Assembly (NCBI GenBank): GCA_003139855.1
Contig: PLGY01000036.1
Span: forward strand, 38,315 to 102,314
Direction: 5' to 3'
Source of the DNA: Candidatus Methanoflorens stordalenmirensis
GTDB lineage: Archaea > Halobacteriota > Bog-38 > Methanoflorentales > Methanoflorentaceae
Length of the DNA stretch: 64,000 nucleotides
Shown here: in pieces, positions 39,546 through 50,252 of the stretch
Layout: every line of letters starts with the position of its first letter
Numbering within the stretch: the first letter of the stretch is position 1
The notes under the pieces: generated by a model
Databases searched by the model: none
What the model saw: the letters and a program-made list of their open reading frames with translations, nothing else
Told to the model about the DNA's origin: nothing
Made by a program: the position numbers and the translations under genes

Positions 39546-40307
39546 TTAACGTATGTACCGGAGATCCTCTTCGCTCGCCACTTCGTGCATCCCGGTTTGC
39601 TCCATTTCCCTGAGTCGAGCAACAATTTTTTCCATGTCTTTTGCGCGGTCTTCCAGCGCTTGCATGTTAATGTCAATGTTTAACGCTTTACTTAGGACTG
39701 TCAGTACTGCCTGTGCGCTCTTTGGATCGACCAAATAACCAGATGTTTCGCCCATCAAACAGATCCCGTCAATACCCATAAGGCCGCCAAGCCCCAGCAA
39801 CAATCCAGAAGCTCCTACGATGCCCCCTCCTGGCTCATTCTCTTTGAAAGCCACGCCGTATCGTTTCATTTCTTCAACCAGCGCTAAGTTGTTCACAGCC
39901 CCCAAGACCGCTGGCTTCTCTACAAGCTGTCCGAGACCGTAGCCGCCAAGCGTGTAGATCCTTTGCACGCCGTTTTCTTTGGCTAGTTCCAAGTACGCAC
40001 TAGTCAGCTCGTAATGCCCCTCGTTCGTCGCGCTTTGATGATCACCGACGAGGACCAGCAGATCCTGCTTGCCGCTGTTGACCGCATATAATTCGCTTCT
40101 AACCATTCTGACTGAGCCATCAGCAAGCACGATCACCTGGGGGGGAAAATGCGAGGAGTACACTTCGACGATTTTTTTCGCGCCAAGTTCGTCAATCATG
40201 TGCTCAGCTACGAGTTTTCCCACGTGTCCAATTCCTGGCAATCCCTCTACCAGAATCGGCTTTTTCAATTTCACGTCTGTGATTCGCTTGACTTCTATTC
40301 GCTCCAT
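39546..40307 (-). CDS. PAC2 family proteasome-assembly-chaperone-like protein
   Basis: KKPILVEGLPGIGHVGKLVAEHMIDELGAKKI, YTLGGYGLGQLVEKPAVLGAVNN, MGETSGYLVDPKSAQAVL. Confidence 0.92.
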   Translation of the reverse strand: MERIEVKRITDVKLKKPILVEGLPGIGHVGKLVAEHMIDELGAKKIVEVYSSHFPPQVIVLADGSVRMVRSELYAVNSGKQDLLVLVGDHQSATNEGHYELTSAYLELAKENGVQRIYTLGGYGLGQLVEKPAVLGAVNNLALVEEMKRYGVAFKENEPGGGIVGASGLLLGLGGLMGIDGICLMGETSGYLVDPKSAQAVLTVLSKALNIDINMQALEDRAKDMEKIVARLREMEQTGMHEVASEEDLRYIR

Positions 40308-40351
40308 CTAGATCCCACTTGTTAAAAAATCTTCAACTTAGCTTTAAGCAC

Positions 40352-40510
40352 TCACTTTGATCGTGCAGCTGCCTCGCGCTTGAGCATTCTCCGATATCTG
40401 CCGTATCGATCCTCCGGTGAGAATCTCGCTGGGCGCGCCGCCACCGTCGGTTGTCCGCACGTCCGACATTTGTCCTCTAAGGTGTAGCCGTGACATTTTC
40501 GAAGCTTCAT
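40352..40510 (-). CDS. nop10: H/ACA RNP protein Nop10
   Basis: RC translation MKLRKCHGYTLEDKCRTCGQPTVAARPARFSPEDRYGRYRRMLKREAAARSK; below the ORF-track cutoff. Confidence 0.96.
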   Translation of the reverse strand: MKLRKCHGYTLEDKCRTCGQPTVAARPARFSPEDRYGRYRRMLKREAAARSK

Positions 40511-40539
40511 CTTTAGCTTAATGAGACGGTTAGGCTATA

Positions 40540-41313
40540 TTATGATGATTGAAGTTCTCTATGAAACTTTCCCGTGCCGCCGGCCTTCAGTACCACGTCC
40601 ATAGCTGCGTTAGCAGCCCTTTTCATCGCGTTTTCTGCGATTTTGTAATCGAGGGCGACTATCCTTATACGGTAGCGAGGCGCCCCGATGTAGCTCACGT
40701 CAAAGCGAATGTCATCATCTTCGGACTTCATGGCGGCTTTCAGCGCACGTTTGATAACGTCTATCCCGTTCGGTTGAGGACATATCAGATCTACGTAGCC
40801 TGTGATGTACACGTAAGGTATTTTTACGTTCTCCTTAGCAACGAGTGCAATTTGAGCGGCAACCTCGGGCTGAAGTCCCTTGAGAGCTTCTGGGCCCCGG
40901 ATGGCTGCGTCCTCAAAGACATAGTAAAGACCGTCGAATTTTTCAGCGAGTTGATCATAAAGCGCATCTTTGTCCGCCCCCGTAGCTTCGGCTACAAATT
41001 CTAGCCACTTTTCGGCCTTTTGTTCGCTTTTCCATTCCTGAATTTTGGAGCGTCTCTGATGCTCATTAACGTCCTTAAACGAGAGATCAATGTGGCTACG
41101 ACTCGGATCAACGTTCAGGACCTTGCACACGATCTTTTGACCTTCCCTTACGTGATCTCTTATGTACTTAACCCACCCAGACGCAACTTCGGAGATGTGA
41201 ATTAGCCCCTCCTTCTTGTCGTACTCGTCGAGTTGAACAAATGCTCCAAACTCGACTACGTTAACCACTGTACAAACGACCAAGTCTCCGATCTCTGGCC
41301 AACCTTTTTTCAT
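40540..41313 (-). CDS. Translation initiation factor aIF2 alpha subunit
   Basis: S1 domain [58 protein letters not shown]. Confidence 0.97.
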   Translation of the reverse strand: MKKGWPEIGDLVVCTVVNVVEFGAFVQLDEYDKKEGLIHISEVASGWVKYIRDHVREGQKIVCKVLNVDPSRSHIDLSFKDVNEHQRRSKIQEWKSEQKAEKWLEFVAEATGADKDALYDQLAEKFDGLYYVFEDAAIRGPEALKGLQPEVAAQIALVAKENVKIPYVYITGYVDLICPQPNGIDVIKRALKAAMKSEDDDIRFDVSYIGAPRYRIRIVALDYKIAENAMKRAANAAMDVVLKAGGTGKFHRELQSS

Positions 41314-41471
41314 AAGACCTCAAGTATTTGTGTCCTTATCTCTGCCCTCCCGCCGCGCGGCTCAACAAGAGTTCTCCCACAGACGATGCAGTTTACTACC
41401 GAAGCCGCATTGCCGAAGACAATCTGGATATTCTCACAATCCGCACATCTTACGCGCAGAAATTTGCTCAC
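41310..41471 (-). CDS. rps27e: Ribosomal protein S27e (GTG start)
   Basis: RC translation [57 protein letters not shown] overlap with aIF2-alpha; below the ORF-track cutoff. Confidence 0.96.
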   Translation of the reverse strand: MSKFLRVRCADCENIQIVFGNAASVVNCIVCGRTLVEPRGGRAEIRTQILEVL

Positions 41472-41474
41472 GAC

Positions 41475-41750
41475 TTACACCTCCACTAACTCGAACTTCG
41501 ATACTCTGAATCCTTTCCTTGTGTGCGCTTTGTTACATTCGGTACAGCGGTAGCGAACGTTGATGCGCTTGGTTGGTTTGTCTCCGCCCGGAACCTTGGA
41601 AAACTTGCCGAGATTACCAATGCCGCTGCGCCGCTTTTTTTGACGCGAGATCCACGTTAAAGATGATGCGCGCCCTTTTCGCACCTTCTCAACTTCGTGA
41701 GTTGTGTGCTTTCGACACACCGGGCATATTGACCTAATCTTCTTTGGCAT
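41475..41750 (-). CDS. rpl44e: Ribosomal protein L44e
   Basis: [26 protein letters not shown]...[25 protein letters not shown]. Confidence 0.97.
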   Translation of the reverse strand: MPKKIRSICPVCRKHTTHEVEKVRKGRASSLTWISRQKKRRSGIGNLGKFSKVPGGDKPTKRINVRYRCTECNKAHTRKGFRVSKFELVEV

Positions 41751-42468
41751 CTTCAAGTTTATCACCGACTATGATACCCATACGGCGATCGCACAATGCC
41801 CGAGCATTCCCTTCAGGCAACATAACAGAGTCGCCTTCTCCAAGCTTGTAGTTTTCGCCGTCCAGTCCTATGAACGTGGGAATATCTGCTAACACTCGCA
41901 CTCGGAGGTATCTCATATTCCCGCGTTCTCGTATTAAAGTGCTTTCGTCTGCACTATCCTCATCTTCCTCATTGGACTCAATTAAGGACTGAAGTGCCGC
42001 TCCTTTCTTCAGAGGCTGTTCGATGCTCGTAGCGTCAAGCTCAACGCGATCTGATTCCTGTTTCGGCAGTGCAACAGCGGTCCGACGGTTTTCATTTGAT
42101 AGCACTGGCTCGCTTGACGGAGCAGCGGCCTCGAATTGCATTTGTCCGAGTACGCGGTCCCGATAATGCGTGAATACCTTGTAAACCAAATCGTAGACTT
42201 CAGCTTCGGCGTCAGCTAGCGATACGTCTTCCGTGTGCCCTCTTGCCGCAAGCGCCGCCAACTTGATTATTTTCGCAGCACGTTTATCATAAATTGCGTC
42301 TGCGACTTGCAGAGCATTCTCGAGTTCGTCTTTTTTTTGCGGATCATCGCTTGTTTTGAGTGAGTCCATATATTCTTTGAACTCGGAATAGAAGCTATTC
42401 TTTAATTGCGTCAATCGTCGCGAGCGGCGTTCCTCGTTTCTAATCACTTTTAAGTCGTCGAGATTCAT
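41734..42468 (-). CDS. GINS complex subunit (Gins51/Sld5-Psf1-like)
   Basis: [34 protein letters not shown] and C-terminal [36 protein letters not shown]; next to priS. Confidence 0.85.
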   Translation of the reverse strand: MNLDDLKVIRNEERRSRRLTQLKNSFYSEFKEYMDSLKTSDDPQKKDELENALQVADAIYDKRAAKIIKLAALAARGHTEDVSLADAEAEVYDLVYKVFTHYRDRVLGQMQFEAAAPSSEPVLSNENRRTAVALPKQESDRVELDATSIEQPLKKGAALQSLIESNEEDEDSADESTLIRERGNMRYLRVRVLADIPTFIGLDGENYKLGEGDSVMLPEGNARALCDRRMGIIVGDKLEDAKED

Positions 42469-43591
42469 ATTCGGCAAGCCCTCGCGCCATGAGATAAACG
42501 GCCGTGTGTTCCGGTAGCTCTGTTGTACTTTGATCAACCTTAATAGTTTCACCCATAATTTCAGTCGTAGCCGGCGCGAGAATGCTGACCGAAACCGAAT
42601 TGTCACCGAAGACGACCGCGTCATTGAGCGGTGTAAAGCGACGGAAGCCATCGAGAGTCAACGGCGTGACCCGAAGGCCAGAGCCACCGTGCAATGACGT
42701 AGGCAGCCGAATCAGTCTCTTTATGTCCGCGGTAACCGGCACATCGATGCGGACCTTCAAATGCGAAATAGCTTCTCTTATGATGCTTTTCCATGCATTT
42801 AGCGGAATTAGCTTTGACTCTACCAAAGGTTGGATTGATGCGTCTTGCGACAGCGCGTTGACAATTTCTTTGGCGCGCCGCTTGCCGATAGACTTGACGG
42901 GTGCAAGCTCATTTATCGCAATTTTTGCATCAAGTCCGCCAATCCGCTTGAAATACTTGTCAATCCACGCCCTTATTCTAATCTCCCAACAGCTGGTGTC
43001 CCCGGGCATCGCGGTTGTGCTCGAGCGTTTCAGTAGATATTCTGCCTCAAGACCGGTTCCTGTCAAGTAATTCACAATCTCTCGCCGTTCGTGACTGCCC
43101 AAGGTAGCTAGTTTATTTTCCCGTAGATGGACGTGGTAGCCACGACCACCCGAAAACACGATACTGAAGTCGTTCTCGTCTAAACCGAAATCATTCATCA
43201 GGAAATCCAACAGTTTAGTGGTTTCATCTTTTACTTCTTGAAGGATGCCCGCATACGAAGGCATAGACTTCGTCAAGAGCTTATCTGCATCGAGATCGAA
43301 GATTATGTCCGCGCCTTCCCACTTCTTGTCTTGCATGCGTGTTGCGCTGGGATACGCATAGCACGCGGTTGAATGGTACACATGAGCCGGTGCGACTGCG
43401 CCCATATATGCGCGCACTTCCTTTTGCGAGCTAAAAGCTTTGTGTCGTCGCATTACAAGCTTTGGATAACTTGCGTCAAAAAGAACAAATGCCCATTCTC
43501 GTTTCTTGAACTGCGGTGGAAGCCCAACTGAAGCCTTGCGATAGTAATCGCCAAATCTCCTCTGGAGGAATGCTTTCGTTTCCGAATTCAC
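42440..43591 (-). CDS. priS: DNA primase small subunit PriS
   Basis: DIIFDLDADKL, FSIVFSGGRGYHVHL, LPTSLHGGSGLRVTPL. Confidence 0.96.
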   Translation of the reverse strand: MNSETKAFLQRRFGDYYRKASVGLPPQFKKREWAFVLFDASYPKLVMRRHKAFSSQKEVRAYMGAVAPAHVYHSTACYAYPSATRMQDKKWEGADIIFDLDADKLLTKSMPSYAGILQEVKDETTKLLDFLMNDFGLDENDFSIVFSGGRGYHVHLRENKLATLGSHERREIVNYLTGTGLEAEYLLKRSSTTAMPGDTSCWEIRIRAWIDKYFKRIGGLDAKIAINELAPVKSIGKRRAKEIVNALSQDASIQPLVESKLIPLNAWKSIIREAISHLKVRIDVPVTADIKRLIRLPTSLHGGSGLRVTPLTLDGFRRFTPLNDAVVFGDNSVSVSILAPATTEIMGETIKVDQSTTELPEHTAVYLMARGLAEYESRRLKSD

Positions 43592-43701
43592 GCGCTTGCA
43601 CCTGACCGCGAGGCGTTGCCGGGTACGGCCACCTCTCTTTTCAGTAACTCATGAACGGCCACAATTCATTGCTCTTCTTGGTTCTAGGGTCATCGGTTGT
43701 C

Positions 43702-44703
43702 TTACTGATGCTTAAGTCGCGCTCGGTAATACGAGAGCGGATGAGAGATACGTTTACACAGGCCTGTGGTCTCAGTGCAATTGCCGTAGGTCTCCATCGT
43801 TGAACATCCGGGAGGCACGTAATCTTTCCCTGACGCTCCCTTTATGTGATCGACCTGATAACGCGTAAGTTCGTAGTCGAAATCTGGAGATGTTTCATAG
43901 ATACACACGATCTCCTCGGCTTTCATACCTATGTTCGCTAAAAAAGAGGTCAACGCGAATCGAGCTGGATGTGAGAGGTTCTGTCCAGCTTTTACTTGAG
44001 AAAGCAGCGCTTTCATGCATGGGGGGCACGCTTCCAAAATCACAGGACCAGAATCGGCAGGGCGCGATGAGGCTACAGAGATTGCTTTTTTCAGCGGTGA
44101 GGTGTAGGGCGCAAGTTCTTCGCACATTTTGCTGCTCAGTTTTAGTGGCAGCCCGCATAGCACCTTGAGCCTCACGGCCTCGGCCAAAACCTGGATCATC
44201 TCATTTTTTGCAAGAGTTACGTGGCCTCTGTTCAATAAGTTAACGAGGCGCCACTGTGGCCCTCTTAATCTACCCGTATACTTGATCAAGTCCGTGAAAT
44301 GCAACTCGAATATGTTGTTGTCTGCCGATACAGGGATCCCAAAGTCCTCCAGCAGCCTTGCAATGTACTCGTCCTGAAGTCGTTCGCTGGCGTTCCGCAA
44401 CGTGCTAAATGCGTCGTGGGCTTCCATAGTTGCAAATCTCTGAACCAGAACCGCTGCACGAATGCACGAGACCAACACCCTCCCCATGACGTAAGAGAAG
44501 AGCTCAATTTCACAATCATCGCGCTCGACTGGCTTTGAATGGACGTCGCTATCGATCGCTCGTGCGACTCGGTGAACGCTTTTGTTGAGGACGCTCTCAG
44601 AGAACTCCCCTGCAGTCATGAGAGAGTCAAAGGTCCTTGCGGATGCTTCTACGTAACGTGCTGCTGCAGCCGTATATGGAAAAAGAGCTAAATATTCGTC
44701 CAT
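43702..44703 (-). CDS. priL: DNA primase large subunit PriL
   Basis: 4Fe-4S cysteine pattern CPPCMKALL...YVPPGCSTMETYGNCTETTGLCKRISHPLSYYRARL. Confidence 0.94.
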   Translation of the reverse strand: MDEYLALFPYTAAAARYVEASARTFDSLMTAGEFSESVLNKSVHRVARAIDSDVHSKPVERDDCEIELFSYVMGRVLVSCIRAAVLVQRFATMEAHDAFSTLRNASERLQDEYIARLLEDFGIPVSADNNIFELHFTDLIKYTGRLRGPQWRLVNLLNRGHVTLAKNEMIQVLAEAVRLKVLCGLPLKLSSKMCEELAPYTSPLKKAISVASSRPADSGPVILEACPPCMKALLSQVKAGQNLSHPARFALTSFLANIGMKAEEIVCIYETSPDFDYELTRYQVDHIKGASGKDYVPPGCSTMETYGNCTETTGLCKRISHPLSYYRARLKHQ

Positions 44704-44740
44704 GCTTTCCGCGTCGGCCCAGTGCGACGGCGTTTGAGTT

Positions 44741-45487
44741 TTATTCTTGTTCGATACGCGGCGCCAAGAGATACGAGACAGAACCGTTGCCGTCGGCAAA
44801 CTCAAATCCAACCTTGAGTGGTATGTTCTTGCCCATGTCTAGGGAGACTTCAGAAGCCTTTCCGACTGCTTTGGACATTTCAAGCAAGAATTCTAGACTA
44901 AAAAGTGCTCTTACTTCATCTGTTTTGCCATCTGTGCGCGAGACGTCGATAAGCTGATCTTTTGACAGCTCGAGACGCATAGTATCAGAGTCACCAAGAG
45001 CTTCCATGAAAAAGTCAGTGTCAGTGCACCCAAAGGCGATATTGTCGCTAACTTTGCCCGCTGCTTTCACCGCCCACCTAAACTCTTTTCCCGTGATAAC
45101 GATGTGTGCTGCAGATTCAATCTTTGGCACTTTAGGCTCCTTCTTTATCGAGTAGGGACTTAAGAGTGCGATACTGTACTTAAGATCGCCAAATGACAAG
45201 GCCATTCGGTTCTCGTCAACGGCCATTCGGATGACATCTGTACGATTAGCCAGCTCAAGAATGTCCTGCATTTTCTTAAGATCCAGTGTGACAACCTCGT
45301 CGTCAGTTTCATAGTTCTCAAAAGCTTTAGCCGACAATTCAAACTGCACCATAGCCACGTACGAAGGATCCGCATTTCTCGCGTACAGGCCATCTTTGCT
45401 TAAATGTACCCGCGCTTCATCAACGATGATAGTTAACGCTTCGATGCCGTCCTTTAGAGTCTCTCCGAGAATATCAGCTTTAAACAT
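44741..45487 (-). CDS. pcn: DNA polymerase sliding clamp PCNA
   Basis: MFKADILGETLKDGIEALTIIVDEARVHLSKDGLYARNADPSYVAMVQFEL; C-terminal SYLLAPRIEQE. Confidence 0.96.
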   Translation of the reverse strand: MFKADILGETLKDGIEALTIIVDEARVHLSKDGLYARNADPSYVAMVQFELSAKAFENYETDDEVVTLDLKKMQDILELANRTDVIRMAVDENRMALSFGDLKYSIALLSPYSIKKEPKVPKIESAAHIVITGKEFRWAVKAAGKVSDNIAFGCTDTDFFMEALGDSDTMRLELSKDQLIDVSRTDGKTDEVRALFSLEFLLEMSKAVGKASEVSLDMGKNIPLKVGFEFADGNGSVSYLLAPRIEQE

Positions 45488-45615
45488 GATCCGCTCCCTT
45501 GTAACCGTCTAAACTCCGTATATGTCTGCTCATAACTTTATATCTTTGCTGTTCAGAATTGGCTCGCAAAAGATCTGCGCTCGGCAGAGCAAAAAAAATG
45601 GAAAGCGGCGTTCAA

Positions 45616-46119
45616 CTAGGTCCTGAGTCGCTTGTCTTGAGAGGGAAAGTACCGAACGCTGCCTGCGCCTTGCCCCAAACCCTCATCTAAACGGACGCTT
45701 ACTTCTGTTATAGTGCTGAGGTTAAGCTTGTTACAAAGCTCATCGAGGAGGAAGGAACAAAGATCTTCAGCGCTCGCAGAACTGATGGGGAGCATAACCA
45801 CGTCTTCTCTCGGGAAGCAGTAACGTTTCCCACACTTTCCAACCGTGACCGCGATATCTCCAGCGCCCGTGTTCCGTATCTTGACATCTGCATCTCGAGA
45901 TGCGAGCAGAATCTTATGATCGAGAGCTTCACAGATCTCTGCAACATGTTTTTTGATGTCTTCAAAGTCTATTACAAAATCATGAATCTGCGCGCCGACG
46001 ATCTTCGCACTCATTGCATACGTATGCCCGTGCAAACGCCCGCATTTCGGGTGATCCGGTATGAAATGGCACGCTGAAAATCGGAGCTTTGCCTGCCACC
46101 CGTCAAGCTCTATCCACAT
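45616..46119 (-). CDS. 6-pyruvoyltetrahydropterin synthase / QueD family
   Basis: FSACHFIPDHPKCGRLHGHTYAMSAKI, DFEDIKKHVAEICEALDHKILL. Confidence 0.92.
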   Translation of the reverse strand: MWIELDGWQAKLRFSACHFIPDHPKCGRLHGHTYAMSAKIVGAQIHDFVIDFEDIKKHVAEICEALDHKILLASRDADVKIRNTGAGDIAVTVGKCGKRYCFPREDVVMLPISSASAEDLCSFLLDELCNKLNLSTITEVSVRLDEGLGQGAGSVRYFPSQDKRLRT

Positions 46120-46258
46120 GGATCGGTCTGTGCTGGCCGCGACGTTTCTTGAGTTCTTCATCTTTCTTGGGATGCACTTGTCTATTGATAGAGTAGTATA
46201 TAAAAACCGTCTGGCCACCCATAACGCTTTTTATTCGTTGCGCCAGCTATCATCTAGA

Positions 46259-46870
46259 ATGAAAAGCCTCGAGAAACGGCGAAAGGACTATTACTACCAG
46301 CGGGCGAAGTCGGAAGGATATCGATCGCGAGCTTCTTTCAAACTGCTGGAAATTCAAGAACGGTACCACGTTATACGACGAGGAGATGTGGTCGTCGATT
46401 TGGGCGCCGCCCCTGGCGGATGGCTCCAAGTGATCCACCATTTAGAAGCGTCCGCCATAGCAGTTGATCTGCAGCAGATCGCTCCGCTGGAGGGGGTGAC
46501 GCCTATTCGAGGCGACCTAACTTCCCCAGAAATTGTGAATAAAATACAGGAGATCGTTGATGCTGTGGATGTCGTCATATCGGATGCTGCCCCGAATCTA
46601 AGTGGCGCGTGGAGCCTAGATCACGCGCGATCAATCAACCTTTCAGCCTGCGCGTTAGAGATCGCCAAATATGTGCTGAAACCAGGCGGCAATTTCGTGG
46701 TAAAAGTTTTCCAAGGAGACCTCTTTGACACGTTCACACGCGACGTGAGCGCGTATTTTAGATTTGTCAAGGCGTTCAACCCGCGAGCATCACGAAAACA
46801 GAGCGCCGAAACATACATAATAGCTAAGCGTTATGTCCGAGCAGACCGTTTGACCAAGCTGAGTGGCTGA
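46259..46870 (+). CDS. rlmE: FtsJ/RlmE-type 23S rRNA (uridine-2'-O-) methyltransferase
   Basis: RRKDYYYQRAKSEGYRSRASFKLLEIQERY, VVDLGAAPGGWLQV, ISDAAPNLSGAWSLDH. Confidence 0.96.
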   Translation: MKSLEKRRKDYYYQRAKSEGYRSRASFKLLEIQERYHVIRRGDVVVDLGAAPGGWLQVIHHLEASAIAVDLQQIAPLEGVTPIRGDLTSPEIVNKIQEIVDAVDVVISDAAPNLSGAWSLDHARSINLSACALEIAKYVLKPGGNFVVKVFQGDLFDTFTRDVSAYFRFVKAFNPRASRKQSAETYIIAKRYVRADRLTKLSG

Positions 46871-47014
46871 GGATTGGCCAACCTGTGCTAAAGCCGCAGC
46901 AGGTCCAGCCACAAATTGTCAACGTAAAACTATTTATTCACGTATCGGAAACTACTCGTTGTATTTGCAGCTACAGACCCAAAAAAGGTTCTTTTCCGAA
47001 CGACGCATTGACGT

Positions 47015-47635
47015 TTGCGAGTAATGGCAAAACAAAGTACGACTAGCGTGATGACGAGGCTCTTGCTCGTTTATTTGGTGATGACTGTAGCCTATGCTTT
47101 TCTTCGAAATCCCGTTGGTCAAGCCATGAACTATGTCCTCGGGGGTTTGATCACCACCCTGCACGTTCCCCTTTTCATCACCATCCTTTTGCTGTCGGTT
47201 ATCACAGGCTCTTACTCTTCTCTGCTGCTGAACCGCTTCGTCGATCAAGACCAGGTAAAACAGTCTCAAGCAAAGATGAGGGAATTTCAGAAGGTCTACC
47301 GCGAGGCCCAACTCGCCGGAGACCAGGGCAAACTGAAAAAGCTCGAGAAGGAACGTGCCGAAGTGATGGAGCTCAGCATGGACGTTCAAGCACAGACCAT
47401 GAGACCTATGCCATACATACTAATAATCTCGCTGCCACTGTTCGGCTGGCTAAGTTACACAATGGCGAACGTAGGTTCATGGCCGACAAGCGTACCAACT
47501 ACGATGACGTTTCCCCATTTTGGAACACTAGCGTACACTCAAGGCGTCATTTGGACTTTTCCTGTTTGGCTTGTTTGGTACCTCGTTTGCTCACTCGTTT
47601 TTACTCAAGTCATTCGCAAGACTTTGGGGATGTGA
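47015..47635 (+). CDS. DUF106 / EMC3-TMCO1-like (YidC/Oxa1 superfamily) membrane protein
   Basis: Three-TM layout with central coiled coil; MREFQKVYREAQLAGDQGKLKKLEKERAEVMELSMDVQAQTMRPMPYILIISLPLFGWL. Confidence 0.92.
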   Translation: MRVMAKQSTTSVMTRLLLVYLVMTVAYAFLRNPVGQAMNYVLGGLITTLHVPLFITILLLSVITGSYSSLLLNRFVDQDQVKQSQAKMREFQKVYREAQLAGDQGKLKKLEKERAEVMELSMDVQAQTMRPMPYILIISLPLFGWLSYTMANVGSWPTSVPTTMTFPHFGTLAYTQGVIWTFPVWLVWYLVCSLVFTQVIRKTLGM

Positions 47636-47727
47636 CTGGTGGCATACTAGTCATGCTCAACAAAGACTTTTCAGTTCTCCCGTGCATTCTCACCGTTGTC
47701 TTCAAACAGACCGTTACGATTCCATCC

Positions 47728-48903
47728 TCAACCATGATTAAGTCGGGCTTTCTCGTTCTCGCAGCTCAAATCGAGCAGCACTCCCTTCAGCGTGGCTGCG
47801 TCAGCGTCCGTCTTAATCGACGTGCCTGAAAAGTGAGTTCTCGATGCGCGACAACCGACGGTGCGCAGTCCGCTTACGAGCGTTTCAATAGGAACTGGTG
47901 GGCACTTGAGTTCTCTCAGGAGCTTGTGGTAATCAAAAAACGTTACCGTGTCAAGCTCATTTAGACACAGTGTTATGATTTTTGCGGCGCGCCTCTTGGT
48001 CCCAAAAACACCATTCTCAAGGTTTTCAAGAACTTGCTGACAAAATTTTTGATCATATAGAGTCCCAAGCCAGAGAGGCCCAGCCACAGCAAGTTTTGCA
48101 CCGCAAAACGCACAGTCAGGGCACAGCATAGAAAATAGCCCCGGGAGCACACAGCGATGTCCGCAAGTAAAACAGTGGGCTATGAATCCCATCGACCTGA
48201 CACACGCGTTGGCGAGCTCGGCGCCGCGATCGAGAAGCAAATAAACCCGATAGTAGTGCTCGGTTGCGTGCGCGAGGACCGGAGTGGCAGATTTGTCATA
48301 TTTGACAAGCTCTCGAATGATTGTGCCGATGAGTATTCTTATCCCTGTCTCAGCATGATACTCCGTGTTCATAGGCAGTGCAGAATACCTCCTTACGCCA
48401 GCATTAAAATGAGCGCCACTTAGGGGGGCAGTGTCCGTCGCAGTCACACAAAGCATCTTGCTGGCTGACCTGCACGCTGCGTCAACAAAAGGGGTTGGGG
48501 ATCCGAACGGATCGAGGTCGATTACGTTGAACCTCGCTTCAGACATCAAAGCGTTCGCATCACGGTGCTCCACGTGGACGTTCAGCTGCAATCTTTTCGC
48601 GTTCCTCTTGACCAACTCATATGCTGCGAGGTCATAATCGTTGACCGTGACCTCGACCTGCGCCTCGTTCGCAACTCTGAAACCCCGTATGCCACAACCC
48701 GCGAGCGCATCTAGATACGTGAGCCCCCTGTTGTCGCGTTGATTATTGTCAAGAACCTGTATACAAGCAACGTTTATGTCTCGACTTAACTCCATTCGTG
48801 GGTTGTAGAAGACCGGTGCCGATGATGGAGGGTACGACGCGTTTGGATCCAAACGCGGCACCAAAACAGGAGTGTGGCCTTCAAGAGCGAGCCTGGTTCG
48901 CAC
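47728..48903 (-). CDS. trm1: tRNA (guanine(26)-N2)-dimethyltransferase Trm1 (start uncertain)
   Basis: PVFYNPRMELSRDINVACIQVL, DALAGCGIRGFRVANE, VIDLDPFGSPTPFVDAACRS. Confidence 0.95.
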   Translation of the reverse strand: MRTRLALEGHTPVLVPRLDPNASYPPSSAPVFYNPRMELSRDINVACIQVLDNNQRDNRGLTYLDALAGCGIRGFRVANEAQVEVTVNDYDLAAYELVKRNAKRLQLNVHVEHRDANALMSEARFNVIDLDPFGSPTPFVDAACRSASKMLCVTATDTAPLSGAHFNAGVRRYSALPMNTEYHAETGIRILIGTIIRELVKYDKSATPVLAHATEHYYRVYLLLDRGAELANACVRSMGFIAHCFTCGHRCVLPGLFSMLCPDCAFCGAKLAVAGPLWLGTLYDQKFCQQVLENLENGVFGTKRRAAKIITLCLNELDTVTFFDYHKLLRELKCPPVPIETLVSGLRTVGCRASRTHFSGTSIKTDADAATLKGVLLDLSCENEKARLNHG

Positions 48904-49013
48904 ACGTAGAACTAAGTTTTGTGAATCATAAGGTTTTTCATAAGCTGCGCCATTTGCTGGTGCATTCGCGCGGTGCGTCTTGAAACACCGAGCGAAATCC
49001 GGACAAACGCTTG

Positions 49014-50252
49014 TTAATGGACCCTCTCAAACTTCCAGTGATCGACCAGCGGTGCGGTGGCATCGACGCCGACCTTCGTTGTCGTGCCGTCGCTTCTACT
49101 GCGCGGGTCGAGGGACGATCCGCGAACGTTTGGGATAACCATGACATCTAAATCGCCTTTGACGCGCGTGGCGATTGCAAATTCTATATCATCAGCGTCG
49201 TAGATATCAATGTCCTCATCGACCACTACAACGTGTTTCAAACTCGTGTGAGCCGCAAACGCTGCCATGATCACATTTTTTGCGTCCCCCTCGGTCTGTT
49301 TCTCTATCTGTATAACAGCGTGCAGATAGTGACGCCCTCCTGCAGTCAAGACTACATTCTTCACTTTTGTTACGTTTTTGCACGCGTTGTAGATCTGCGG
49401 TTCATATGGAATACCCATCAAAAGCGAGTGTTCGACACCCGCTGGCAATATGGAGTGGTAGATGGGGTCTCTAACCGACACCATTCTCGTTACTTCGATA
49501 ACTGGTTCAGGTCGAACGACGTCATAAGTCCCCGTAAGATCCACAAAAGGACCTTCATTTGTAGTTCTTGTTGGGCTTATTTGTCCCTCCAAGACTATTT
49601 CGCTTGGCGGGACAGGGATCCCATTTTCACATTCAATGAGGGTCTGAACCTTTCCCTTCAGGGCGGCTGCATAGTTGAATTCGAGACCACACGGGAGCCT
49701 CGTTGTTGTTGCGAATAGCGTGACAGGATCGACGCCTATGGCGACAGCGATGTTCAGGGGCTCGGCTTTTTTTGCAGATGCTTTGTACATCAGATACGTA
49801 TGGCGCGGCGGCACGAGCCTCACAGCTAACGACGTTTTGTCGACAACCATCATGCGATGAACTGACGCGTTTATTCTGTGGCCATATTTTGCTACCACGA
49901 CGCCTGCGGTGATGTAGGGTCCGCCATCTCGATCGAAAAACTTCATTACAGGTAACTTACTCAGATCAGGAGTGCGTTCTAAGTCCCACGCAAGGTCTTG
50001 TACCACCGTTTTTCCTGTTGCCGCAGTGCTTAAAAGCTTACGAATAAGCCCTCGTTCGTCGACGTTGAGCGCTTGTGCCAGTAGCGCACGCGAAGCCAAG
50101 AGGTTTACGATGGCTTGAGAGCCGTCAATACGTTCGAACAGTACCGGTCCCCGTCCTCGGGCTAGGCGCGGCGCTTGCAATATCGGCGAAACGGGCTTAG
50201 TTACGACTTCTAGTTGTCCTGAGTCCTTTAGATGTTGAATGAAGCGTCTCAT
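49014..50252 (-). CDS. ubiD: UbiD family decarboxylase
   Basis: VAVGIDPVTLFATTTRLP-like segment, VLEGQISPTRTTNEGPFVDLTGTYD, VVVVDEDIDIYDADDIEFAIATRVKGDLDVMVIPNVRGSSLDP. Confidence 0.95.
   Translation of the reverse strand: MRRFIQHLKDSGQLEVVTKPVSPILQAPRLARGRGPVLFERIDGSQAIVNLLASRALLAQALNVDERGLIRKLLSTAATGKTVVQDLAWDLERTPDLSKLPVMKFFDRDGGPYITAGVVVAKYGHRINASVHRMMVVDKTSLAVRLVPPRHTYLMYKASAKKAEPLNIAVAIGVDPVTLFATTTRLPCGLEFNYAAALKGKVQTLIECENGIPVPPSEIVLEGQISPTRTTNEGPFVDLTGTYDVVRPEPVIEVTRMVSVRDPIYHSILPAGVEHSLLMGIPYEPQIYNACKNVTKVKNVVLTAGGRHYLHAVIQIEKQTEGDAKNVIMAAFAAHTSLKHVVVVDEDIDIYDADDIEFAIATRVKGDLDVMVIPNVRGSSLDPRSRSDGTTTKVGVDATAPLVDHWKFERVH

Noticed and set aside
42582-43070. 162-aa plus-strand ORF
   Set aside because: Shadow of priS.
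48938-49147. 69-aa minus-strand ORF between trm1 and ubiD
   Set aside because: Mostly overlaps the ubiD 3' end in another frame; no motif.
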